Positions 1 to 7,144 of a stretch of 8,793 bases of DNA are shown in pieces; position 1 is the first letter of the stretch, and each line of letters begins with the position of its first letter. The DNA is from JAYVJH01 sp043777595 (GTDB taxonomy: Bacteria > Bacteroidota > Bacteroidia > Cytophagales > Spirosomataceae), in the NCBI GenBank assembly GCA_043777595.1, contig JAYWHT010000093.1:1-8793 (forward strand), in the 5' to 3' direction. The notes under the pieces are model-generated. The model did not search any database. It had not been told where the DNA came from and worked only from the letters and a program-made list of their open reading frames with translations. The position numbers and the translations under genes were made by a program.

Positions 1-97
1 TTACTATCTGGTTCATGGTTATCTCTATTTTGGTTTTGCAACCTTGAGATAACCATTTTTACCCTTTTTTCAAAATAATTCTACTAGCACAATCCGT
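1..97. repeat. Left arm of perfect 97-bp terminal inverted repeat
   Basis: Every base here is the reverse complement of the matching base in 8697-8793; the match ends abruptly at 97/98. Read outward (minus strand), the arm starts with CGGATTGTGCTAG, runs through an A-rich stretch, and contains a hairpin (15-56) with two potential ATG starts (54-56 and 14-16) whose frames stay open to the window edge. An end of an insertion sequence present in both orientations would look like this, but no transposase is visible. The arms end exactly at the window ends, so the visible length may reflect an assembly k-mer overlap rather than the real repeat length. The inner edge at 97 is probably the true edge of the repeat. 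Confidence 0.9.
15..56 (-). other. Hairpin inside left inverted-repeat arm
   Basis: Positions 15-25 and 46-56 form an 11-bp perfect stem (ATGGTTATCTC with GAGATAACCAT). Inside it, GGTT and AACC form a 4-bp stem. On the minus strand, which reads outward, this inner stem closes a GCAA loop of GNRA type. It is the mirror image of the hairpin at 8738-8779. Confidence 0.7.
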
Positions 98-551
98 AAG
101 TAAGTATATAATAATGTAGAATGATGGTACGCCGCTGCGACTGAGTAAATGTTTGATTTTTAAAATTTTACTCAAATTTTAAATCACGTTTCAACTTGTT
201 CAATCATACATTATTAGAAATTATGCAAAATCTACAAAAAGATACCTTTTGTGAGCTTAGAATATACTTTGTCTTTAGCGACAGGGTTATAACCCCGTTG
301 CTAAGGACAGGATTTGGGAAAATTACTGCAAAAAACAACTTTTGCATAAGACAAAATGATATTAAAATTGTATCAATATGTTTATAATCAGACTATTGTC
401 TTGAAAATATAAATAAATAATTCAACCTCTCATTTGCATATATTTGTACCGTTATAAATTCTAATTGGTGCTGTCGCTCTCTACATTTTATTTTGTTTCA
501 TTAAAAATGACCCAAAAAACAAACATTTACTAACAAAAAAGGTTTCTACTG
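98..551. other. AT-rich stretch without a supported gene
   Basis: I see no convincing coding sequence here. A 63-codon frame at 196-387 has no recognisable family, no good start context and runs straight through the palindrome at 271-308. Besides that palindrome there are weaker inverted repeats: TGAGTAAA at 142-149 with TTTACTCA at 167-174, and TGCAAAA at 327-333 with TTTTGCA at 340-346. A TATATTTG box at 439-446 matches the Bacteroidota -7 element but has no TTTG at the right distance upstream. Confidence 0.6.
271..308. repeat. 38-bp near-perfect palindrome (REP-like or terminator-like)
   Basis: The left half (GTCTTTAGCGACAGGGTTA) pairs with the right half through 308 with no true mismatch if G-T pairs are allowed. 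The centre is the palindrome GGGTTATAACCC. There is no T-run immediately after it and no gene immediately before it, so a simple intrinsic terminator role is weakly supported. It may be one copy of a dispersed palindromic element of the kind common between Bacteroidota genes; that is an inference. Confidence 0.6.
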
Positions 552-559
552 TACTTTTG
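552..559 (+). promoter_or_regulatory. Probable -7 box of nspC promoter
   Basis: TACTTTTG fits the Bacteroidota primary-sigma -7 consensus TAnnTTTG. It would place the transcript start near 566 and give a leader of about 40 nt before the ATG at 606. The -33 region is poor: only TTAC at 527-530 lies at a suitable distance (21 nt), and there is no TTTG. This suggests a moderate or weak promoter. Confidence 0.5.
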
Positions 560-605
560 TGGCGTTTTTCTAACAATAACCAACGAAACATCGACAAACG
601 ACTCC

Positions 606-1736
606 ATGACTACAGACTTCAAAACACTTCCCTCCCCCTGCTACGTTTTGGACGAACGACTGCTTCGCCAGAATTTAACATTGATAAAAAACGTAATGGA
701 CGAGGCAGGCTGCGAAATAATATTGGCTCTCAAAGGTTTTTCGATGTTTAGTGCTTTTCCGATTGTTAAAGAATATTTGGGAGGTGCTACGGCCAGCTCA
801 CTCAACGAAGTCAAGCTCATCAACGACTATTTGGGTTGTCAGGCACATACTTACTCGCCAGCTTATTTAGACGCTGAATTTGACGAAATCGTGAGCCGTA
901 GTAGTCATATTACTTTCAACACACTGTCGCAATGGCACAGATTCAAAGACCGAATTCAAGGTGCATCGTGTGGTATTCGTATCAATCCGCAATATTCTGA
1001 AGTCGAAACCGATATGTATAACCCTTGTGTGGCTGGCTCTCGGCTGGGTCTCACCAGAGACAAACTCGGCGACACCCTACCCGAAGGCATCGAAGGGTTG
1101 CATTTTCATACACTTTGCGAAAACGGCTCGGACACTCTCGAGCGCACGCTCGAAGCCGTGGAAAGTCGTTTTGGCGACCTGCTGTACCAAGCCTCGTGGC
1201 TAAACATGGGCGGCGGCCATCTCATTACACGTGAGGGTTATGACATTGAAAAACTAATCGGATTGGTCAAAAACATTCAAACCAAATACAACATAAAAGT
1301 AATACTCGAGCCTGGCTCTGCCATTGCCTGGCGCACAGGTTACTTGACTTCGACCGTGTTGGACATCATGGACAGTCAAGGAGTTGAGGTAGCAGTACTC
1401 GATATGTCTTTTGCTGCACACCTACCCGATACCCTCGAAATGCCCTACAAACCCAAAATAATAGGCGCACATTACGAGCCAATCTCAGATAAACCTACTT
1501 ATCGGCTTGGCGGTATGACCTGCCTCGCTGGCGACTTCATGGGCGACTATTCGTTTGACGAGCCGCTGGCAATAGGAGACTCTATCGTCTTTGAAGATAT
1601 GATACACTACACAATGGTCAAAACCACTACTTTCAATGGGGTCAATTTGCCTTCAATCGGAATCATTCAAAACGATGGCACTTTCAAACTCGTCCGAAAG
1701 TATGGCTACGATTCTTTTAAAGATAGACTGAGTTGA
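606..1736 (+). CDS. nspC: Carboxynorspermidine/carboxyspermidine decarboxylase
   Basis: This PLP-dependent cytosolic enzyme of the alanine-racemase-like fold (fold III) removes the carboxyl group from carboxynorspermidine or carboxyspermidine. That is the last step of the aspartate-semialdehyde route to norspermidine/spermidine used by many Bacteroidota. The 376-aa length is normal for the family. Visible landmarks are SPCYVLDE at 10-17, the PLP lysine K43 in ALKGFS, HFHTLCE at 166-172, the glycine-rich phosphate-binding NMGGGH at 200-205, EPGSAIAW at 235-242, DMSFAAHLPDTLEMPY at 266-281, and GGMTCLAGDFMGDYSF with the expected catalytic Cys306 and Asp310. The start is supported because the N-terminus runs directly into the conserved SPCYVLDE with the usual short lead. 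The carboxynorspermidine dehydrogenase partner is not in the window. The gene appears monocistronic: 178 bp and a new promoter separate it from susC. Which of the two polyamines is the true product cannot be told from sequence. Confidence 0.95.
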   Translation: MTTDFKTLPSPCYVLDERLLRQNLTLIKNVMDEAGCEIILALKGFSMFSAFPIVKEYLGGATASSLNEVKLINDYLGCQAHTYSPAYLDAEFDEIVSRSSHITFNTLSQWHRFKDRIQGASCGIRINPQYSEVETDMYNPCVAGSRLGLTRDKLGDTLPEGIEGLHFHTLCENGSDTLERTLEAVESRFGDLLYQASWLNMGGGHLITREGYDIEKLIGLVKNIQTKYNIKVILEPGSAIAWRTGYLTSTVLDIMDSQGVEVAVLDMSFAAHLPDTLEMPYKPKIIGAHYEPISDKPTYRLGGMTCLAGDFMGDYSFDEPLAIGDSIVFEDMIHYTMVKTTTFNGVNLPSIGIIQNDGTFKLVRKYGYDSFKDRLS

Positions 1737-1773
1737 TGAGATTATTTGATGATTGATGTATGATATTTGGTGT

Positions 1774-1801
1774 TTAGCTCAAAATCTAACGTCTTTTTTT
1801 T
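1774..1801 (+). terminator. Weak possible terminator after nspC
   Basis: A short stem (TTAG at 1774-1777 with CTAA at 1786-1789) is followed after four bases by eight T residues (1794-1801). The stem is short and AT-rich, so this may be only a U-rich tract. It lies between the nspC stop and the susC promoter. Confidence 0.3.
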
Positions 1802-1842
1802 AATAAACATTAAATTTTTGTTAAAATTTGTTAATCAGTTTG

Positions 1843-1874
1843 TTTGTATTTGCGTGCCAATGTTATTAACTTTG
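1843..1874 (+). promoter_or_regulatory. Primary-sigma promoter of the susCD operon
   Basis: TTTG at 1843-1846, a 20-nt spacer and TAACTTTG at 1867-1874 match the Bacteroidota housekeeping consensus TTTG-N19-21-TAnnTTTG at both boxes. Two further TTTG motifs (1839-1842 and 1849-1852) overlap the -33 area. Transcription should start near 1881, giving a leader of about 33 nt, AT-rich and lacking a Shine-Dalgarno sequence, before the ATG at 1915. No operator or ECF-sigma signature is evident. Confidence 0.75.
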
Positions 1875-1914
1875 TACTAATATTTTTTTTCTTAATCTAA
1901 ACAAATCAATTCTT

Positions 1915-4900
1915 ATGAGGAAATTGCTACTCCAGACCTTCCTACTGGTATCTGTGGCTTGCTTGTCATTGACAGCGCAAGATCGCAAAGTAACAGGAAA
2001 AGTTCTCTCGGCTGAGGACGGAAGCGCACTCCCGGGCGTATCGGTAGTTGTAAAAGGTACTGCAAAAGGTACTAACACTGATGCAAACGGAAACTATGCC
2101 ATCGAAGCACCAAGCTCTGCTACGCTTGTATTTAGCTTTGTTGGAACAACTTCGCAAGAAGTATCTATCGGAAACCGTACTGCTGTTGATGTAAAATTAG
2201 CTGCTGACTCTAAACTACTCAACGAAGTAGTAGTAACAGCCATTGGTATTCAGCGTGACAGAAAAGCGTTGGCTTATGCTGTGTCGTCTGTAAAAGGTGA
2301 CCAACTCGCCCAGCGCTCTGAGCCTGACCCATTGCGGGCTTTGACTGCCAAAGTACCAGGTGTAAACATCATCGCTGGTGGTGGTGCGCCGGGACAGGGT
2401 ACTCGTATCACGATTCGTGGTAATAACTCGTTTGACGGCAACAACCAGCCGCTATTTGTAGTAGATGGTATTCCGTTTGATAACTCTACAAACTCGAACA
2501 GTGGTGGTTTTAACTCAAACTCTGTATCGTCAAACCGTGCTTATGACATTGACCCCAACAACATCGAGTCAATGAACGTACTAAAAGGTGCGGCGGCTTC
2601 GGCTTTGTATGGTTCACGTGCGGCCAATGGTGTTATCGTTATCACAACCAAATCGGGTAGTAAGTCTGCTCGCAAAGGTTTGGAGGTAACCTACAATGCC
2701 TCGTACTCAACAGAGAAAATCTCTACCGTGCCAGACTACCAAAATTCATACACACAGGGTTCTAACCAGAACTACTCTGCAAGCTTTATTGGTAACTGGG
2801 GCCCAGCTTTCCCAGCTGAGGTGGACAGAATCAACGGTGCTTTGGGCTTTGACCGCTACACAAAGGCGTTGTTTGGCTCAACTGGCTACCCAGATGGTAC
2901 AATTCCTCACCCATTGGTAACGTCGGGCTTTGGTGCGCCACGCTACCCTGCCGTGTTTCCAGAATTGTTAGAAAACGGTAAAGCTATTGCAGTACCTTTA
3001 CAACCTTACGACATAATTGGTGGTTTCTTTAGAGAAGGTCGTGTAGTAGAAAATGGTATCAATATATCGGCAGGTGGCGAAAAAGCCTCTATCAATGCAG
3101 GTGTATCTCGTACTCGCAACGAAGGAATTATTCCTAACTCGTTTACACAGCGTACAGCCTTGAACTTTGGTGGTAATGCTACCTTGGCCAACGGCCTCAT
3201 ATTGGCTGGTAACGTAAACTATGTGAACACAAGCCAGCAAAGCCCACAGTCAGGTGCATCGTATTTTGCTGACTATGGCTCAGGCTCAACAGGCTCTATC
3301 TACTCACGTTTGTTTTATTTGCCACGTAACTACAACCTCAACGGCTATCCGTTCGAGAACCCAGTCGATGGCTCTAACGTGTTTTACCGTGCCTTGGACA
3401 ACCCCCTCTGGACAGCTAAGTACAATCTATACAAATCTAATGTAGATCGTGTATTTGGTAATATGTCGTTGAGCTATGACGTAGCTCCATGGTTAAACTT
3501 AGTAGCCAAAGGTGGTGTAAATACATACCATGACACGCAGCGCAACAACATCAGACCAGGTGGGGCAGCCGTACCACTCGGCTCATTAGGTCGTGTCGAT
3601 CTTACCAGAACAGAATTAGACTTTACTTTCTTAGCTACTTTTTCACACGATTTTAGCGAAAAAATAGGTGCTAAGTTGTTAGCAGGTATCAATGCCAACG
3701 AGCGCTCATTAAGCTTACTTGGTGCAGGGGGTAGCCCAATTATTGATCGCAACGTACAGGTAATTGGAAGCACACTGACTCAGCAGGCTTTCGAATACTT
3801 AGAGCGTCGCCGCTTGTATGGTATCTTTGGAGAATTGACGTTGTCATACAATAATTACTTGTTCTTGACAGGTAGTGTGCGTAACGACCGCTCATCAACG
3901 CTACCAGCAGCCAACAACAGCTACATATACCCAGCCGTAACTGCTGCATTTGTATTTAGCGAAGCATTCAAGTTACCAAAAACCATCTTGAACTTTGGTA
4001 AAGTACGTGCCAACTACGCAACAGTAGGTAAAGATGCAGACCCATACAGCGTAGCTACTGCCTACAACTTAGGAACAAACTACGTGAATGGAACTGCCTA
4101 TTCAGTAGCAAACTTGCCAGGAAGACTAAACAATGCTGACTTGAAGCCAGAGTTTACAACTGAGGTAGAGGTAGGTACAGAGCTACAGTTTTTCAACAAC
4201 CGCATTGGTATTGACTTGGCCTATTTCGACCGTAAATCAACCCAGTTGATTGTATCACGTCGTATTCCAGTATCAACTGGTTTCTTCAGTGAAGTAAGTA
4301 ACGCTGGACAAATCAACAACCGTGGTATAGAGTTGGGACTGACTTTGGTACCAATCAAAACCAAAAGTGGTTTTACTTGGACATCGTTTGCAGCATACAC
4401 TCGCTTGCGCTCAGAAGTAGTTGATGCTGGCCCAGCTGGTGAAATCTTCTTAGGTGGCCTTGGTAGTTCTAACATCGGAACAATGCACCGCAACGGCAAT
4501 CCTTATGGTATGATATTTGGTTCAGTCAATGCTCGTGATTCAGATGGTAAGTTATTGATTAACCAAGAGTCTGGCCTACCGTTTACATTGCCAGAATCAA
4601 AATTATTAGGCAATCCAGCACCAGACTTCACATTGGGCTGGACCAATACTTTTACTTACAAAAACTTTACAGTATCTGCTTTGATGGACTACCGCAAAGG
4701 TGGTAAGATGTTCTCTGTAACAGCAGCATCGTTGTTGTTGAGAGGTCAGTTGAAGTTCTCTGAAGACCGTGAAGGTATGCGTGTGATTCCTGGTGTATTG
4801 GGCGACCCAGCTACTTACCAAGCAATCCTCGAAGATGGCAAGCCTATCAAAAACACCATCCCACTCTCGGCCTTTACTTACCACTTCTCTAACGGTTTTG

Positions 4901-5199
4901 GTGCTTATGGTGCCGACGAGACAAACGTGTATGACGTAACAGTGATTCGTCTGCGTGAAATCACGGCTGGTTACTCAGTACCAAAAGCAATATTGAGCAA
5001 ATATGCCAAGTTCTTTGGTAGCGCACGTATCTCATTGTCTGGTCGTAACTTATGGTTCTATGCACCGAATATGCTTACTGGTCTAAACTTTGACCCAGAG
5101 GTATTGTCAAGTTTTGCTGACTCTAACGTACAGGGCTTTGACTTGGGTGCCGCACCATCTACTCGCCGTTTTGGTGTAAATATCTCACTTACATTTTAG
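1915..5199 (+). CDS. SusC/RagA-family TonB-dependent outer-membrane transporter
   Basis: This 1094-aa protein is the 22-strand barrel of a SusCD importer: it takes substrate from the SusD lid and moves it into the periplasm using TonB energy. Domains in order: a signal peptide (about 1-22, basic start then LLLQTFLLVSVACLSL); a carboxypeptidase-D-regulatory-like N-terminal extension (about 25-95, VTGKVLSAEDGSALPGVSV, then GTNTDANGNYAI); a TonB-box-like LNEVVVTAIG (102-111); the plug (about 115-247), including IRGNNSFDGNNQPLFVVDGI and the SusC-typical VLKGAAASALYGSRAANG (222-239); and a barrel ending in the usual aromatic terminus (NISLTF). Length and order are normal and the frame is intact. 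There is no extra anti-sigma-interacting STN domain, so signalling through an ECF sigma/anti-sigma pair is not indicated. The SusD-type gene follows 83 bp downstream. The substrate is unknown because no degradative enzymes are nearby. Confidence 0.95.
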   Translation: MRKLLLQTFLLVSVACLSLTAQDRKVTGKVLSAEDGSALPGVSVVVKGTAKGTNTDANGNYAIEAPSSATLVFSFVGTTSQEVSIGNRTAVDVKLAADSKLLNEVVVTAIGIQRDRKALAYAVSSVKGDQLAQRSEPDPLRALTAKVPGVNIIAGGGAPGQGTRITIRGNNSFDGNNQPLFVVDGIPFDNSTNSNSGGFNSNSVSSNRAYDIDPNNIESMNVLKGAAASALYGSRAANGVIVITTKSGSKSARKGLEVTYNASYSTEKISTVPDYQNSYTQGSNQNYSASFIGNWGPAFPAEVDRINGALGFDRYTKALFGSTGYPDGTIPHPLVTSGFGAPRYPAVFPELLENGKAIAVPLQPYDIIGGFFREGRVVENGINISAGGEKASINAGVSRTRNEGIIPNSFTQRTALNFGGNATLANGLILAGNVNYVNTSQQSPQSGASYFADYGSGSTGSIYSRLFYLPRNYNLNGYPFENPVDGSNVFYRALDNPLWTAKYNLYKSNVDRVFGNMSLSYDVAPWLNLVAKGGVNTYHDTQRNNIRPGGAAVPLGSLGRVDLTRTELDFTFLATFSHDFSEKIGAKLLAGINANERSLSLLGAGGSPIIDRNVQVIGSTLTQQAFEYLERRRLYGIFGELTLSYNNYLFLTGSVRNDRSSTLPAANNSYIYPAVTAAFVFSEAFKLPKTILNFGKVRANYATVGKDADPYSVATAYNLGTNYVNGTAYSVANLPGRLNNADLKPEFTTEVEVGTELQFFNNRIGIDLAYFDRKSTQLIVSRRIPVSTGFFSEVSNAGQINNRGIELGLTLVPIKTKSGFTWTSFAAYTRLRSEVVDAGPAGEIFLGGLGSSNIGTMHRNGNPYGMIFGSVNARDSDGKLLINQESGLPFTLPESKLLGNPAPDFTLGWTNTFTYKNFTVSALMDYRKGGKMFSVTAASLLLRGQLKFSEDREGMRVIPGVLGDPATYQAILEDGKPIKNTIPLSAFTYHFSNGFGAYGADETNVYDVTVIRLREITAGYSVPKAILSKYAKFFGSARISLSGRNLWFYAPNMLTGLNFDPEVLSSFADSNVQGFDLGAAPSTRRFGVNISLTF

Positions 5200-5205
5200 T
5201 CAAAC

Positions 5206-5248
5206 GTCTTGGGTCGTGAGTTTACTTAGATTGCTCTCGACCCAAGAC
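5206..5248 (+). promoter_or_regulatory. Stem-loop between susC and susD
   Basis: GTCTTGGGTCGTGAG (5206-5220) pairs with CTCTCGACCCAAGAC (5234-5248): 11 bp, one T-T mismatch, then 3 bp, with a 13-nt loop. The right arm is followed by a second copy of CCAAGAC (5249-5255), which allows an alternative pairing. No U-run follows, so complete termination is unlikely. A role as a 3'-end stabiliser or attenuator setting the SusC:SusD ratio is an inference. Confidence 0.6.
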
Positions 5249-5282
5249 CCAAGACAATAACCATATTTAAACCGAATAAAAA

Positions 5283-7028
5283 ATGAAATTAACATATAAA
5301 TCAATTGGGCGGCACTCCGCTGGGCGGCACTCCGCTTTTAATTCAATATTGGTGGCTGGTTGTGTAGCTCTCGTTAGCTCGTGCCAACTTACTGAACTGG
5401 ATATAAATACCGACCCAAACCGCCCAACAACTGGCTCACTTGCCCTATTGCTACCAGTAGCAGAGCAAGCGGCGGTAAACTATTCATCTTTTACAGATCC
5501 AGCATTTGTAGGTCAAGCCAACGGTAGCGACGACTACAACCTGACCAATAGCTCATACAACGGTACTTGGAATGGATTTTACAATGGTACCCAAAATATT
5601 GAGGAAATACTAAAAGCAACTGCCGATGGCAAAAACCCCCGTTACAGGGGTATAGCCCTCACACTACGTGCCTACACAATGGGCAACTTTGTGGACTCTT
5701 TTGGAGACGCACCATTTACAGAGGCATGGAAAGGAAACACAGCAGGTGGTACCAAAACACCTAAGTTTGATAAAGACTCAGATATTTATGAGGCTTTAAT
5801 CAAATCGTGCGACGAAGCAATAGCAGAGTTTGCCAAGCCACAAGCAGTTGCCGTAGTTGGCGACTTTATTGGCGGCAACAGTGCTGCTAACTGGACCCGC
5901 TTGGCCAAGACCGTTAAACTACGCCTATTGTTCAACTCTCGTAAGGGCCGTGCTACTGGCAACGCCGACTTGGCCAAAGCCTTTGCAGATGGTGGCTATA
6001 TTACGGCTCCTGCCAACGATTTCTTCTATCAGTATTCTACCGTCGTAGCCCCACAAGACAACCGTCACCCATGGTTTGGTGGTACTGGCTGGGCTGGCAA
6101 TGGCGATTTTAGCTATATGAACCACCAGCTAATGGGTGAAATGATACTGAACAAAGACCCACGTCTCAATTATTATTTTTGGAGACAAACAAGTGCCGTA
6201 CTCGACCCAGCTAACCCAGATCAACGTGGAACTATCCCGTTTGGTGGCACTTACTTGGTAACACGCCCTTCGTTCTTGAATGAGTACAAAAAAGCATTTG
6301 GTATCACTGGCGACTTGCCAGCATCTGAAATTGCCTATATCGCTGGCTTCTTTGGCCGTGACCGTGGAGACGTAACAGGTGTACCTGCCGATGGTGCGAT
6401 TCGTACCTACCCAGGTGCGTACCCAGCCGGTGGCAAATACCAAGACAAAACCATAGCAGCCAAAACCCTAACAGGTGGTATAGCAGGTGGTAATGGTATA
6501 TTTCCATTGATTATGAGCTGGAACATAAAATTCTACCAAGTAGAGGCTATCTTAGACGGAACAGGTACTGCTGGCAATGCCAAGGCGTTGTTTGAGGCCG
6601 CCATGCGTGAGCAAATAGCCTCAGTAGTGAAAGTAGCCAGATCGGCAGATGCAGCCGCACCTGCACCGAGCACGGCAAGCGTGGATACTTATGTGGCCGA
6701 GTGGCTCAAACTCTACGATGCAGCATCGACTAATAACGCCAAACTAAATGTAGTTGCTAAGCAAGTATATTTCTGTACATTTGGACAGTCTGGTGAAATG
6801 TGGAACTTGATGCGTCGTACTGGCTATCCAGTTCCGGGTCAGTTTAGAGCATTCTCAACAGGCTTAGTCAATCCAATATTGAAGCCAAAACGCCAGTATG
6901 CCCTCCGTTTGCCCTACCCAATAGCAGAGGCAAACTTAAATCCCAATGCGAAACCTTTTATAGAGGGAGTTATCTTCGACCGTGATGCCATATTCTGGGA
7001 TAAAGTAAAAACAAAGTGGGAGTTTTAA
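5283..7028 (+). CDS. SusD/RagB-family nutrient-binding outer-membrane lipoprotein
   Basis: This 581-aa surface lipoprotein should cap the SusC barrel and bind its substrate. It fits the SusD-like 2 type rather than the starch-type SusD. A type II signal peptide ends at Cys34 (LVSSC), followed by the characteristic LDINTDPNRPTTGSLALLLP (from residue 39). A helical TPR-like region follows, with NGFYNGTQNIEEI (97-109) and LRAYTMGNFVDSFGDAPFTEA. The C-terminus has the family pattern EMWNLMRRTGYPVP, then LRLPYPIAEANLNPN. The start is the only in-frame ATG ahead of the signal sequence. An oddity is that residues 9-18 are two copies of GRHSA encoded by a perfect GC-rich 15-bp duplication; without them the leader would be an ordinary MKLTYKSI followed directly by FNSILVAGCVALVSSC. 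The gene is co-directional with susC (83-bp gap) and probably co-transcribed. The ligand is unknown. Confidence 0.93.
   Translation: MKLTYKSIGRHSAGRHSAFNSILVAGCVALVSSCQLTELDINTDPNRPTTGSLALLLPVAEQAAVNYSSFTDPAFVGQANGSDDYNLTNSSYNGTWNGFYNGTQNIEEILKATADGKNPRYRGIALTLRAYTMGNFVDSFGDAPFTEAWKGNTAGGTKTPKFDKDSDIYEALIKSCDEAIAEFAKPQAVAVVGDFIGGNSAANWTRLAKTVKLRLLFNSRKGRATGNADLAKAFADGGYITAPANDFFYQYSTVVAPQDNRHPWFGGTGWAGNGDFSYMNHQLMGEMILNKDPRLNYYFWRQTSAVLDPANPDQRGTIPFGGTYLVTRPSFLNEYKKAFGITGDLPASEIAYIAGFFGRDRGDVTGVPADGAIRTYPGAYPAGGKYQDKTIAAKTLTGGIAGGNGIFPLIMSWNIKFYQVEAILDGTGTAGNAKALFEAAMREQIASVVKVARSADAAAPAPSTASVDTYVAEWLKLYDAASTNNAKLNVVAKQVYFCTFGQSGEMWNLMRRTGYPVPGQFRAFSTGLVNPILKPKRQYALRLPYPIAEANLNPNAKPFIEGVIFDRDAIFWDKVKTKWEF
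5307..5336 (+). repeat. Two tandem copies of a 15-bp GC-rich palindromic unit
   Basis: GGGCGGCACTCCGCT occurs twice back to back (5307-5321 and 5322-5336). Each unit can fold as GCGG-CACT-CCGC. At 12 of 15 G/C it stands out from the AT-rich start of the gene. Because 15 is a multiple of three, copy-number change would keep the susD frame open and add or remove GRHSA units in the signal-peptide n-region. Confidence 0.9.
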
Positions 7029-7101
7029 TTTAGCAAATACTGATTGTTAGTTTGGGAATACCCTCAAAGTCAAATCTAACACAAAAAATATTGTATCAAT
7101 T

Positions 7102-7128
7102 AAGCTCCCTTCGGGGGTGCGGGGGCTT
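7102..7128 (+). repeat. GC-rich palindrome upstream of the third operon gene
   Basis: AAGCTCCC (7102-7109) pairs with GGGGGCTT (7121-7128) with one G-T pair, and CCC-TTCG-GGG can form a smaller hairpin inside. It sits in the 116-bp gap between susD and the lipoprotein gene, in an otherwise AT-rich stretch. It resembles the C-rich/G-rich intergenic repeats often seen in Bacteroidota; from memory I take it to be a dispersed repeat, but only a genome-wide search could prove it. It could also slow transcription or protect the upstream mRNA. Confidence 0.55.
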
Positions 7129-7144
7129 TAAAAACTTAAATAAT

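Noticed and set aside
196..387. 63-codon open frame in the left gene-free region
   Set aside because: No family resemblance, AT-rich chance composition, and it runs through the palindrome at 271-308.
1809..1837. Sequence resembling part of the f1 phage origin (TTAAATTTTTGTTAAA)
   Set aside because: A short AT-rich match with none of the rest of the origin; chance similarity, not vector contamination.
2998..3240. Minus-strand open frames inside susC and susD (this one is typical)
   Set aside because: They lie opposite well-supported genes, lack family features and follow from the codon use of the real genes.
7052..7144. Upstream TTG start extending the lipoprotein gene by 31 codons
   Set aside because: The extension passes through the GC-rich palindrome and would bury a perfect lipoprotein signal peptide inside the protein; ATG 7145 is far more likely.
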